This document shows positions 1 through 14,000 of a stretch of DNA of 64,000 nt, one piece after another; position 1 is the first letter of the stretch; each line of letters begins with the position of its first letter. The position numbers and the translations under genes were made by a program. This stretch comes from Hetaerina americana. Lineage: Eukaryota > Arthropoda > Insecta > Odonata > Calopterygidae. The stretch is from positions 1-64,000 of the forward strand of contig JAKTNV010000734.1 of assembly GCA_022747635.1 (NCBI GenBank), written 5' to 3'. The notes under the pieces are model-generated. The model had not been told where the DNA came from, searched no databases, and saw only the letters and a list, made by a program, of their open reading frames with translations.

Positions 1-1930
1 AAGAATAAATCCGGAAAGACAAGAAATGAGCATTAAAGATGCTTCAGCGCTAGTGTTAACGTTGCTAAAAGAGCCTAAATTTCAAAAAATATTGCGAAAA
101 ACAGCAATCTTCTGTTAAAAGAGTGAATGTTTGAGGTGTATAGAAGGCATTTTTTCATTTTTAGAAATTTTAATTTTTCACATTTTTCCATGAAAGTGCC
201 AATACCCCCCCCCTTTGGGTTCTAGGTGAAAATCTCACTCGACACAAATCAAACAAAAATGTTTCCATGGTGTGTATTGTTGTTCATTTTCATCAAATAA
301 ACAAAATAAAACCCAGAATAAATCCTGAAAGACAAGAAAATGAGCATAAAAGATGCTTCAGCGCAAGTGTTAACGTTATTAAAGAGCCCAAGTTTCCAAA
401 AATAGCGAAAAAACAGCAATCTTCTATTAAAAGAGTGAATGTTTGAGGTGTATAGAAGGCATTTTTTTTCATTTTTAGAAATTTTAATTTTTCACATTTT
501 TCCATGAAAAGTGCCAAAACCACCCCCCCCTTTGGGTTCTAGGTGAAAATCTTACTCGACACAAATCAAACAAAAATGTTTCCATGGTGTATATTGTTGT
601 TCATTTTCATCAAATAAACAAAAAAAAAACCCAGAATAAATCCGGAAAGACAAGAAATGAGCATAAAAGATGCTTCAGCGCAAGAGTTAACGTTGCTAAA
701 AGAGCCCAAATTTCAAAAATATTGCGAAAACAGAATCTTCTGTTTTAGAGTGAATGTTTGAGGTGTATAGAGGGCATTTTTTCATTTTTAGAAATTTAAT
801 TTTTCACATTTTTCCATGAAAAGTGCAATACCCCCCCCTTTGGGTTCTAGGTGAAAATCTCACTCGACACAAATCAAACAAAAATGTTTCCATGGTGTGT
901 ATTGTTGTTCATTTTCATCAAATAAACAAAATAAAACCCAGAATAAATCCTGAAAAACAAGAAATGAGCATAAAAGATGCTTCAGCGCAGGTAATAACGT
1001 TGCTAAAAGAGCCCAAATTTAAAAAAATATTGCGAAAACAACAATCTTCTGTTTTAGAGGGATTGTTTGAGGTGTATAGAAGGCATTTATTTCATTTTTA
1101 GAAATTTTAATTTTTCACATTTTTCCATTTAAAGTGCCAATACCCCCCCCCCCCTTTGGGTTCTAGTTGAAAATCTCACTTGACACAAATCAAACAAAAA
1201 TGTTCCCAGGTGTGTATTGTTGTTCATTTCATCAAATAACGAAATAAAACCCAGAATAATCCGGAAAGACAAGAAATGAGCATAAAAGATGCTTCAGCGC
1301 TAGTGTGAACGTTTCTAAAAGAGCCCAAATTTCAAAAAATATTGCGAAAAACAGCAATCTTCTGTAAAAGAGTGAAGGTTTGAGGTGTATAGAAGGCATT
1401 TTTTCATTTTTAGAATTTTAATTTTTCTCATTTTTCCATGAAAAGTGCCAATGCCCCCCCTTTGGGTTCTAGGTGAAAATCTCACTCGACACAAAATGTA
1501 ACAAAACTGTTTCCATGGTGTGTATTGTTTGTCATTTTCATCAAATAAACAAAAAAAAAAACCCGAATAAATCCGGAAAGACAAGTAATGAGCATAAAAG
1601 ATGCTTCAGCGCAAGAGTTAACGTTGCTAAAAGAGCCCAAATTTCAAAAAATATGCGAAAAACAGGAATCTTCTGTTTTAGAGTGAATGTTTGAGGTGGG
1701 TATAGAAGGCATTTTTTTCATTTTAGAAATTTTAATTTTTCACATTTTTCCCTGAAAAGTGCCAATACCCCCCCCCTTTGGGTTCTAGGTGAAAATCTCA
1801 CTCAACACAAATCAAACAAAAATGTTTCCATGGTGTGTATTGTTGTTCATTTTCATCAAATAAACAAAATAAAACCCAGAATAAATCCTGAAAAACAAGA
1901 AATGAGCATAAAAGATGCTTCAGCGCAAGT

Positions 1931-1950
1931 GTAACGTTGCTAAACAATCT
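1931..1950 (+). other. Short monomer with a 35-bp internal deletion
   Basis: Here gtgtaacgttgctaaa runs straight into caatcttctg. The agagcccaaattt and ttgcgaaaa segment present in every other copy I inspected is missing. The spacing between C-tract landmarks (1777 to 2054) falls to 277 bp. Short A-rich identity (aaa/aaac) at both ends of the lost segment fits replication slippage or microhomology-mediated deletion. Confidence 0.9.
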
Positions 1951-4900
1951 TCTGTTTTAGAGTGATTGTTTGAGTTGTATAGAAGGCATTTATTTTATTT
2001 TTAGAAATTTTAATTTTTCACATTTTTCCATGCAAAGTGCCAATACCCCCCCCTTTGGGTTCTAGGTGAAACTCTCACTCGAAAGAAATCAAACAAAAAT
2101 GTTTCCATGGTGTGTATTGTTGTTCATTTTCATCAAATAAACAAAATAAAACCAAGAATAAATCCTGAAAGACAAGAAATGAGCATAGAAGATGCTTCAG
2201 CGCAAGTGTTAACGTTACTAAAAGAGCCCAAATTTAAAAAAATATTGCGAAAAACAGCAATCTTCTGTTAAAAGAGTGAATGTTTGAGGTGAAGAGAAGG
2301 CATTTTTTTCATTTTTAGAAATTTTAAATTTTCACATTTTTCCATGAAAAGTGCCAATACCCCCCCCTTTGGGTTCTAGGTGAAAATCTCACTTGACACA
2401 AATCAAACAAAAATGTTTCCATGGTGTTTATTGTTGTTCATTTTCATCAAATAAACAAAATAAAACCAAGAATAAATCCGGAAAGACAAGAAATGAGCAT
2501 TAAAGATGCTTCAGCGCTAGTGTTAACGTTGCTAAAAGAGCCTAAATTTCAAAAATATTGCGAAAAACAGCAATCTTCTGTTAAAAGAGTGAATGTTTGA
2601 GGTGTATAGAAGGCATTTTTTCATTTTTAGAAATTTTAATTTTTCACATTTTTCCATGAAAAGTGCCAATACCCCCCCCCTTTGGGTTCTAGGTGAAAAT
2701 CTCACTCGACACAAATCAAACAAAAATGTTTCCATGGTGTGTATTGTTGTTCATTTTCATCAAATAAACAAAATAAAACCCAGAATAAATCCTGAAAGAC
2801 AAGAAATGAGCATAAAAGATGCTTCAGCGCAAGTGTTAACGTTGCTAAAAGAGCCCAAATTTCAAAAAATATTGCGAAAAAAACCACTATCTTCTGTTTT
2901 AGAGTGAATGTTTGAGGTGCATAGAAGGCATTTTTTTCATTTTTAGAAATTTTAATTTTTCACTTTTTTCCATGAAAAGTGCCAAAACCCCCCCCTTTGG
3001 GTTCTAGGTGAAAATCTCACTCGACACAAATCAAACAAAAATGTTTCCATGGTGTGTATTGTTGATCATTTTCATCAAATAAACAAAATTAAACCCAGAA
3101 TAAATCCGGAAAGACAAGAAATGAGCATAAAAGATGCTTCAGCGCAAGTGTTAACGTTGCTAAAAGAGCCCATTTTTCAAAAAATATTGCGAAAAACACC
3201 AATCTTCTTTTTCAGACTGAATGTTTGAGGTGTATTGAAGGCATTTATTTTATTTTTGGAAATTTTAATTTTTCACATTTTTCAATGAAAAGTGCCAATA
3301 CCCCCCCCTTTGGGTTCTAGGTGAAAATCTCACTCGACAGAAATCAAACAAAAATGTTTCCATGGTGTGTATTGTTGGTCATTTTCATCAAATAAACAAA
3401 ATAAAACCCAGAATAAATCCTGAAAGACAAGAAATGAGCATAAAAGATGCTTCAGCGCAAGTGTTAACGTTGCTAAAAGAGACAAAATTTCCAAAAATAT
3501 TGCGAAAAACAGGAATCTTCTGTTTTAGAGTGATTGTTTGAGGTGTATAGAAGGCATTTATTTTATTTTTAGAAATTTTAATTTTTCACATTTTTCCATG
3601 AAAAGTGCCAATACCCCCCCCCTTTGGGTTCTAGGTGAAAATCTCACTCAACACAAATCAAACAAAAATGTTTCCATGGTGTGTATTGTTGTTCATTTTC
3701 ATCAAATAAACAAAATAAAACCCAGAATAAATCCTGAAAAACAAGAAATGAGCATAAAAGATGCTTCAGCGCAAGTGTTAACGTTGCTAAAAGAGCCCAA
3801 ATTTCAAAAAATATTGCGAAAAACAACAATCTTCTGTTTTAGAGTGATTGTTTGACGTGTATAGAAGGCATTTATTTTATTTTTAGAAATTTTAATTTTT
3901 CACATTTTTCCATGAAAAGTGCCAATACCCCCCTTTGGGTTCTAGGTGAAAATCTTGCTCGACAGAAATCAAACAAAAATGTTTCCATGGTGTGTATTTT
4001 TGTTCATTTTCATCAAATAAACAAAATAAAACCAAGAATAAATCCTGAAAGACAAGAAATGAGCATAAAAGAAGCTTCAGCGCAAGTGTTAACGTTATTA
4101 AAAGCGCCCAAGTTTCAAAAAATATTGCGAAAAACAGCAATCTTCTGTTAAAAGAGTGAATGTTTGAGGTGTATAGAAGGCATTTTTTTCATTTTTAGAA
4201 ATTTTAATTTTTCACATTTTTCCATGAAAAGTGCCAATTCCCCCCCTTTGGGTTCTAGGTGAAAATCTCACTCGACACAAATCAAACAAAAATGTTTCCA
4301 TGGTGTGTATTGTTGTTCATTTTCATCAAAAAAACAAAATAAAACCCAGAATAAATCCTGAAAAACAAGAAATGAGCATAAAAGATGCTTCAGCGCAAAT
4401 GTTAACGTTGCTAAAAGAGCCCAAATTTCAAAAAATATTGCGAAAAACAACAATCTTCTGTTTTAGAGTGATTGTTTGAGGTGTATAGAAGGCATTTATT
4501 TTATTTTTAGAAATTTTAATTTATCACATTTTTCCATGTAAAGTGCCAATACCCCCCCTTTGGGTTCTAGGTGAAAATCTCACTCGAAAGAAATCAAACA
4601 AAAATGTTTCCATGGTGTGTATTGTTGTTCATTTTCATCAAATAAACAAAATAAAACCAAGATAAATTCTGAAAGACAAGAAATGAGCATAAAAGATGCT
4701 TCAGCGAAAGTGTTAAGGTTACTAAAAGAGCCCAAATTTAAAAAAATATTGCGAAAAACAGCAATCTTCTGTTAAAAGAGTGAATGTTTGAGGTGAAGAG
4801 AAGGCATTTTATTCATTTTTAGAAATTTTAATTTTTCACATTTTTCCATGAAAAGTGCCAATACCCCCCCCCCTTTGGGTTCTAGGTGAAAATCTCACTT

Positions 4901-7600
4901 GACACAAATCAAACAAAAATGTTTCAATGGTGTGTATTGTTGTTCATTTTCATCAAATAAACGAAATAAAACCAGAATAAATCCTGAAAGACAAGAAATG
5001 AGCATAAAAGATGCTTCAGCGCAAGTGTTAACGTTGCTAAAAAAGCCCATTTTTCAAAAAAATATTGCGAAAAACACCAATCTTCTTTTTCAGACTGAAT
5101 GTTTGAGGTGTATTAAAGGCATTTATTTTATTTTTGGAAATTTTAATTTTTCACATTTTTCAATGAAAAGTGCCAATACCCCCCCCTTTGGGTTCTAGGT
5201 GAAAATCACACTCGACAGAAATCAAACAAAAATGTTTCCATGGTGTGTATTGTTGGTCATTTTTATCAAATAAACAAATAAAACCCAGAATAAATCCTGA
5301 AAGACAAGAAATGAGCATAAAAGATGCTTCAGCGCAAGTGTTAACGTTGCTAAAAGAGACAAAATTTCCAAAAATATTGCGAAAAACAACAATCTTCTGT
5401 TTTAGAGTGATTGTTTGAGGTGTATAGAAGGCATTAATTTATTTTTAGAAATTTTAATTTTTCACATTTTCCATGAAAAGTGCCAATACCCCCCCCCTTT
5501 GGGTTCTAGGTGAAAATCTTGCTCGACAGAAATTAAACAAAAATGTTTCCATGGTGTGTATTGTTGTTCATTTTCATCAAATAAACCAAATAAAACCAAG
5601 AATAAATCCTGAAAGACAAGAAATGAGCATAAAAGATGCTTCAGCGCAAGTGTTAACGTTATTAAAAGAGCCCAAGTTTCAAAAAATATTGCGAAAAAAC
5701 AGCAATCTTCTGTTAAAAGAGTGAATGTTTGAGGTGTATAGAAGGCATTTTTTTCATTTTTAGAAATTTTAATTTTTCTCATTTTTCCATGAAAAGTGCC
5801 AATACCCCCCCCTTTGGGTTCTAGGTGAAAATCTCACTCGACACAAATCAAACAAAAATGTTACCATGGTGTGTATTGTTTGTCATTTTCATCATATAAA
5901 CAAAATAAAACCCAGAATAAATCCTGAAAGACAAGAAATGAGCATAAAAGATGCTTCAGCGCAAGTGTTAACGTTGCTAAAAGAGCCCAAATTTCAAAAA
6001 ATATTGCCAAAAAAACCACTATCTTCTGTTTAAGAGTGAATGTTTGAGTTGCATAGAAGGCATTTATTTTATTTTTGGAAATTTTAATTTTTCACATTTT
6101 TCAATGAAAAGTGCCAATACCCCCCCTTTGGGTTCTAGGTGAAAATCTCACTCGACAGAAATCAAACAAAAATGTTTCCATGGTGTGTATTGTTGGTCAT
6201 TTTCATCAAATAAACAAAATAAAACCCAGAATAAATCCTGAAAGACAAGATATGAGCATAAAAGATGCTTCAGCGCAAGTGTTAACGTTGCTAAAAGAGA
6301 CAAAATTTCCAAAAATATTGCGAAAAACAACAATCTTCTGTTTTAGAGTGATTGTTTGAGGTGTATAGAAGGCATTTATTTTATTTTTAGAAATTTTAAT
6401 TTTTCACATTTTTCCATGAAAAGTGCCAATAACCCCCCCTTTGGGTTCTAGGTGAAAATCTTGCTCGACGGAAATCAAACAAAAATGTTTCCATGGTGTG
6501 TATTGTTGTTCCTTTTCATCAAATAAACAAAATAAAACCAAGAATAAATCCTGAAAGACAAGAAATGAGCATAAAAGATGCTTCAGCGCAAGTGTTAACG
6601 TTATTAAAAGTGCCCAAGTTTCAAAAAAATATTGCGAAAAACAGCAATCTTCTGTTAAAAGAGTGAATGTTTGAGGTGTATAGAAGGCATTTTTTTCATT
6701 TTTAGAAATTTTAATTTTTCACATGTTTCCATGATAGTACTAATTCCGCCCCTTTGGGTTCTAGGTGAAAATCTCACTCGACACAAATCAAACAAAAATG
6801 TTTCCATGGTGTGTATTGTTGATCATTTTCATCAAATAAACAAAATAAAACCCAGAATAAATCCGGAAAGACAAGAAATGAGCATAAAAGATGCTTCAGC
6901 GCAAGTGTTAACGTTGCTAAAAAAGCCCAAATCTCAAAAAATATTGCGAAAAACAGGAATCTTCTGTTTTAGAGTGAATGTTTGAGGTGTATAGAAGGCA
7001 TTTTTTTCATTTTTAGAAATTTTAATTTTTCACATTTTTCCATGAAAAGTGCCAATACCCCCCCCTTTGGGTTCTAGGTGAAAATCTTGCTCGACAGAAA
7101 TCAAACAAAAATGTTTCCATGGTGTGTATTGTTGTTCCTTTTCATCAAATAAACAAAATAAAACCATGAATAAATCCTGAAAGACAAGAAATGAGCATAA
7201 AAGATGCTTCAGCGCAAGTGTTAACGTAATTAAAAGAGCCCAAGTTTCAAAAAATATTGCGAAAAACAGCAATCTTCTGTTAAAAGAGTGAATGTTTGAG
7301 GTGTATAGAAGGCATTTTTTTCATTTTTAGAAATTTTAATTTTTCACATTTTTCCATGAAAAGTACCAATTCCCCCCCTTTGGGTTCTAGGTGAAAATCT
7401 CACTCGACACATATCAAACAAAAATGTTTCCATGGTGTGTATTGTTGATCATTTTCATCAAATAAACAAAATAAAACCAGAATAAATCCGGAAAGAAAAG
7501 AAATGAGCATAAAAGATGCTTCAGCGCAAGTGTTAACGTTGCTAAAAAAGCCCAAATCTCAAAAAATATTGCGAAAAACAGGAATCTTCTGTTTTAGAGT

Positions 7601-9168
7601 GAATGTTTGAGGTGTATAGAAGGCATTTTTTTCATTTTTAGAAATTTTAATTTTTCACATTTTTACATGAAAAGTGCCAATACCCCCCCCTTTGGGTTCT
7701 ACGTGAAAATCTCACTCAACACAAATCAAACAAAAATGTTTCCATGGTGTGTATTGTTGTTCATTTTCATCAAATAAACAAAATAAAACCGAGAATAAAT
7801 CCTGAAAAACAAGAAATGAGCATAAAAGATGCTTCAGCGCAAGTGTTAACGTTGCTAAAAGAGCCCAAATTTCAAAAAATATTGCGAAAAACAACAATCT
7901 TCTGTTTTAGAGTGATTGTTTGAGGTGTATAGAAGGCATTTATTTTATTTATAGAAATTTTAATTTATCACATTTTTCCATGAAAAGTGCCAATACCCCC
8001 CCCTTTGGGTTCTAGGTGAAAATCTCACTCGAAAGAAATCAAACAAAAATGTTTCCATGATGTGTATTGTTGTTCATTTTCATCAAATAAACAAAATAAA
8101 ACCAAGAATAAATCCTAAAAGACAAGAAATGAGCATAAAAGATGCGTCAGCGCAAGTGTTAACGTTACTAAAAGAGCCCAAATTTAAAAAAATATTGCGA
8201 AAAACAGCAATCTTCTGTTAAAAGAGTGAATGTTTGTGGTGAAGAGAGGCATTTTTTTCATTTTTAGAAATTTTAATTTTTCACATTTTTCCATGAAAAG
8301 TGCCAATACCCCCCCCCCTTTGGGTTCTAGGTGAAAATCTCACTTGACACAAATCAAACAAAAATGTTTCCATGGTGTGTATTGTTGTTCATTTTCATCA
8401 AATAAACAAAATAAAACCCAGAATAAATCCGGAAAGACAAGAAATGAGCATAAAAGATGCTTCAGCGCTAGTGTTAACGTTGCTAAAAGAGACAAAATTT
8501 CAAAAAATATTGCGAAAAACAACAATCTTCTGTTTTAGAGTGATTGTTTGAGGTGTATAGAAGGCATTTATTTTATTTTTAGAAATTTTAATTTTTCACT
8601 TTTTTCCATGAAAAGTGCCAATACCCCCCCCTTTGGGTTCTAGGTGAAAATCTCACTCGACACAAATCAAACAAAAATGTTTCCATTGTGTGTATTGTTC
8701 TTCATTTTCATCAAATAAACAAAATAAAACCCAGAATAAATCCTGAAAAACAAGAAATGAGCATAAAAGATGCTTCAGCGCTAGTGTTAACGTTGCTAAA
8801 AGAGCGCAAATTTCAAAAAATATTGCGAAAAACAGCAATCTTCTATTAAAAGAGTGAATGTTTGAGGTGTATAGAAGGCATTTTTTTCATTTTTAGAAAT
8901 TTTAATTTTTCACTTTTTTCCATGAAAAGTGCCAAAACCCCCCCTTTGGGTTCTAGGTGAAAATCTCACTTGACACAAATCAAACAAAAATGTTTCCATG
9001 GTGTGTATTGTTGATCATTTTCATCAAATAAACAAAATAAAACCCAGAATAAATCCGGAAAGACAAGAAATGAGCATAAAAGATGCTTCAGCGCAAATGT
9101 TAACGTTGCTATAAAAGCCCAAATCTCAAAAAATATTGCGAAAAAACAGGAATCTTCTGTTTTAGAGT
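7601..9168 (+). repeat. Pentamer-like HOR block (variant), 1568 bp
   Basis: Five monomers bounded by class G starts. The order is G (ctcaacac), A (ctcgaaag, gttactaaa), a B-to-D hybrid (cttgacac then agagacaaaattt), a G-to-B hybrid (ctcgacac, aaaaacaag, then gcgctagtg and gcgcaaattt), and an F'-like copy (cactttttt upstream, gttgatcat, ccggaaag). It has the same length as the G-A-B-H-F' pentamers of the right part but a different third and fourth monomer, so it is a rearranged relative. Confidence 0.65.
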
Positions 9169-11089
9169 GAATGTTTGAGGTGTATAGAAGGCATTTTTTT
9201 CATTTTTAGAAATTTTAATTTTTCACATTTTTCCATGAAAAGTGCCAATACCCCCCCCTTTGGGTTCTAGGTGAAAATCTCACTCAACACAAATCAAACA
9301 AAAAATGTTTCCATGGTGTGTATTGTTGTTCATTTCCATCAAATAAACAAAATAAAACCCAGAATAAATCCTGAAAAACAAGAAATGAGCATAAAAGATG
9401 CTTCAGCGCAAGTGTTAACGTTGCTAAAAGAGCCCAAATTTCAAAAAATATTGCGAAAAACAACAATCTTCTGTTTTAGAGTGATTGTTTGAGGTGTATA
9501 GAAGGCATTTATTTTATTTTTAGAAATTTTAATTTTTCACATTTTTCCATGCAAAGTGCATATACCCCCCCCTTTGGGTTCTAGGTGAAAATCTCACTCG
9601 AAAGAAATCAAACAAAAATGTTTCCATGGTGTGTATTGTTGTTCATTTTCATCAAATAAACAAAATAAAACCAAGAATAAATCCTGAAAGACAAGAAATG
9701 AGCATAAAAGATGCTTCAGCGCAAGTGTTAACGTTACTAAAAGAGCCCAAATTTAAAAAAATATTGCGAAAAACAGCAATCTTCTGTTAAAAGAGTGAAT
9801 GTTTGAGGTGAAGAGAAGGCATTTTTTTCATTTTTAGAAATTTTAATTTTTCACATTTTTCCATGAAAAGTGCCAATACCCCCCCTTTGGGTTCTAGGTG
9901 AAAATCTCACTCGACACAAATCAAACAAAAATGTTTCCATGGTGTGTATTGTTGTTCATTTTCATCAAATAAACAAAATAAAACCCAGAATAAATCCGGA
10001 AAGACAAGAAATGAGCATAAAAGATGCTTCAGCGCTAGTGTTAACGTTGCTAAAAGAGCCCAAATTTCAAAAAATATTGTGAAAAACAGCAATCTTCTGT
10101 TAAAAGAGTGAATGTTTGAGGTGTATAGAAGGCATTTTTTCATTTTTAGAAATTTTAATTTTTCACATTTTTCCATGAAAAGTGCCAATACCCCCCCCTT
10201 TGGGTTCTAGGTGAAAATCTCACTCGCAACAAATCAAAAAAAAATGTTTCCATGGTGTGTATTGTTGTTCATTTTCATCAAATAAACGAAATAAACCCAG
10301 AATAAATCCTGAAAGACAAGAAATGAGCATAAAAGATGCTTCAGCGCAAGTGTTAACGTTGCTAAAAGAGCCCAAATTTCAAAAAATATTGCGAAAAAAA
10401 CCACTATCTTCTGTTTTAGAGTGAATGTTTGAGGTGCATAGAAGGCATTTATTTTATTTTTAGAAATTTTAATTTTTCACATTTTTCCATTTAAAGTGCC
10501 AATACCCTCCCCTTTGGGTTCTAGGTGAAAATCTCACTCGACACAAATCAAACAAAAATGTTTCCATGGTGTGTATTGTTGTTCATTTTCATCAAATAAA
10601 CAAAATAAAACCCAGAATAAATCCTGAAAGACAAGAAATGAGCATAAAAGATGCTTCAGCGCAAGTGTTAACGTTGCTAAAAGAGCCCAAATTTCAAAAA
10701 ATATTGCGAAAAACAGCAATCTTCTGTTTTAGAGTGATTGTTTGAGGTGTATAGAAGGCATTTATTTTATTTTTAGAAATTTTAATTTTTCACATTTTTC
10801 CATGAAAAGTGCCAATACCCCCCCCTTTGGGTTCTAGGTGAAAATCTTGCTCGACAGAAATCAAACAAAAATGTTTCCATGGTGTGTATTGTTGTTCATT
10901 TTCATCAAATAAACGAAATAAAACCCAGAATAAATCCGGAAAGACAAGAAATGAGCATAAGAGATGCTTCAGCGCTAGTGTTAACGTTGCTAAAAGAGCC
11001 CAAATTTCAAAAAATATTGCGAAAAACAGCAATCTTCTGTTTTAGAGTGATTGTTTGAGGTGTATAGAAGGCATTTATTTTATTTTTAG

Positions 11090-14000
11090 AAATTTTAATT
11101 TTTCACATTTTTCCATGAAAAGTGCCAATACCCCCCCCTTTGGGTTCTAGGTGAAAATCTTGCTCGACAGAAATCAAACAAAAATGTTTCCATGGTGTGT
11201 ATTGTTGTTCATTTTCATCAAATAAACAAAATAAAACCAAGAATAAATCCTGAAAGACAAGAAATGAGCATAAAAGATGCTTCAGCGCAAGTGTAAACGT
11301 TATTAAAAGAGCCCAAGTTTCAAAAAATATTGCGAAAAACAGCAATCTTCTGTTAAAAGAGTGAATGTTTGAGGTGTATAGAAGGCATTTTTTTCATTTT
11401 TAGAAATTTTAATTTTTCACATTTTTCCATGCAAAGTGCCAATACCCCCCCCTTTGGGTTCTAGGTGAAAATCTCACTCGAAAGAAATCAAACAAAAATG
11501 TTTCCATGGTGTGTATTGTTGTTCATTTTCATCAAATAAACAAAATAAAACCAAGAATAAATCCTGAAAGACAAGAAATGAGCATAAAAGATGCTTCAGC
11601 GCAAGTGTTAACGTTACTAAAAGAGCCCAAATTTAAAAAAATATTGCGAAAAACAGCAATCTTCTGTTAAAAGAGTGAATGTTTGAGGTGAAGAGAAGGC
11701 ATTTTTTTCATTTTTAGAAATTTTAATTTTTCACATTTTTCCATGAAAAGTGCCAATACCCCCCCCTTTGGGTTCTAGGTGAAAATCTCACTTGACACAA
11801 ATCAAACAAAAATTTTTCCATGGTGTGTATTTTTGTTCATTTTCATCAAATAAACAAAATAAAACCCAGAATAAATCCGGAAAGACAAGAAATGAGCATA
11901 AAAGATGCTTCAGCGCTAGTGTTAACGTTGCTAAAAGAGCCCAAATTTCAAAAAATATTGCGAAAAACAGCAATCTTCTGTTAAAAGAGTGAATGTTTGA
12001 GGTGTATAGAAGGCATTTTTTCATTTTTAGAAATTTTAATTTTTCACATTTTTCCATGAAAAGTGCCAATACCCCCCCCTTTGGGTTCTAGGTGAAAATC
12101 TCACTCGCAACAAATCAAAAAAAAATGTTTCCATGGTGTGTATTGTTGTTCATTTTCATCAAATAAACGAAATAAACCCAGAATAAATCCTGAAAGACAA
12201 GAAATGAGCATAAAAGATGCTTCAGCGCAAGTGTTAACGTTGCTAAAAGAGCCCAAATTTCAAAAAATATTGCGAAAAAAACCACTATCTTCTGTTTTAG
12301 AGTGAATGTTTGAGGTGCATAGAAGGCATTTATTTTATTTTTAGAAATTTAATTTTTCACATTTTTCCATTTAAAGTGCCAATACCCTCCCCTTTGGGTT
12401 CTAGGTGAAAATCTCACTCGACACAAATCAAACAAAAATGTTTCCATGGTGTGTATTGTTGTTCATTTTCATCAAATAAACAAAATAAAACCCAGAATAA
12501 ATCCTGAAAGACAAGAAATGAGCATAAAAGATGCTTCAGCGCAAGTGTTAACGTTGCTAAAAGAGCCCAAATTTCAAAAAATATTGCGAAAAACAGCAAT
12601 CTTCTGTTTTAGAGTGATTGTTTGAGGTGTATAGAAGGCATTTATTTTATTTTTAGAAATTTTAATTTTTCACATTTTTCCATGAAAAGTGCCAATACCC
12701 CCCCCTTTGGGTTCTAGGTGAAAATCTTGCTTGACAGAAATCAAACAAAAATGTTTCCATGGTGTGTATTGTTGTTCATTTTCATCAAATAAACAAAATA
12801 AAACCCAGAATAAATCCGGAAAGACAAGAAATGAGCATAAAAGATGCTTCAGCGCAAGTGTTAACGTTGCTAAAAAAGCCCAAATCTCAAAAAATATTGC
12901 GAAAAACAGGAATCTTCTGTTTTAGAGTGAATGTTTGAGGTGTATAGAAGGCATTTTTTTCATTTTTAGAAATTTTAATTTTTCACATTTTTCCATGAAA
13001 AGTGCCAATACCCCCCCCTTTGGGTTCTAGGTGAAAATTTTGCTCGACAGAAATCAAACAAAAATGTTTCCCAGGTGTGTATTGTTGTTCATTTTCATCA
13101 AATAAACAAAATAAAACCAAGAATAAATCCTGAAAGACAAGAAATGAGCATAAAAGATGCTTCAGCGCAAGTGTTAATGTTATTAAAAGAGCCCAAGTTT
13201 CAAAAAATATTGCGAAAAACAGCAATCTTCTGTTAAAAGAGTGAATGTTTGAGGTGTATAGAAGGCATTTTTTTCATTTTTAGAAATTTTAATTTTTCAC
13301 ATTTTGCCATGAAAAGTGCCAATTCCCCCCCTTTGGGTTCTAGGTGAAAATCTCACTCGACACAAATCAAACAAAAATGTTTCCATGGTGTGTATTGTTG
13401 TTCATTTTCATCAAATAAACAAAATAAAACAAAGAATAAATCCTGAAAGACAAGAAATGAGCATAAAAGATGCTTCAGCGAAAGTGTTAACGTTACTAAA
13501 AGAGCCCAAATTTAAAAAAATATTGCGAAAAAACAGCAATCTTCTGTTAAAAGAGTGAATGTTTGAGGTGTATAGAAGGCATTTTTTTCATTTTTAGAAA
13601 TTTTAATTTTTCACATTTTTCATGAAAAGTGCCAATACCCCCCCCCCCTTTGGGTTCTAGGTGAAAGTCTCACTTGACACAAATCAAACAAAAATGTTTC
13701 CATGGTGTGTATTGTTGTTCATTTTCATCAAATAAACAAAATAAAACCCAGAATAAATCCGGAAAGACAAGAAATGAGCATAAAAGATGCTTCAGCGCTA
13801 GTGTTAACGTTGCTAAAAGAGCGCAAATTTCAAAAAATATTGCGAAAAAACAGCAATCTTCTGTTAAAAGAGTGAATGTTTGAGGTGTATAGAAGGCATT
13901 TTTTTCATTTTTAGAAATTTTAATTTTTCACATTTTTCCATGAAAAGTGCCAATACCCCCCCCTTTGGGTTCTAGGTGAAAATCTCACTCGCAACAAATC

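Larger units (their letters stand above)
1..11090 (+). repeat. Irregular, mosaic left domain of the satellite
   Basis: About 35 monomers of the same satellite with weaker long-range periodicity than the rest of the window. Class G copies (ctcaacac with cctgaaaaacaag) near 1800 and 3644 are 1844 bp apart, which equals a hexamer less a 35-bp deletion. Class D copies (gttggtcat) near 3332 and 5212 are 1880 bp apart, another hexamer spacing. A pentamer-like block G, A, B/D, G/B, F' spans 7601-9168. Private substitutions and one-base indels are more frequent here, especially in the first 1.7 kb. The domain could be older and less homogenised, or less well polished in the assembly. No gene is visible. 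Confidence 0.8.
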
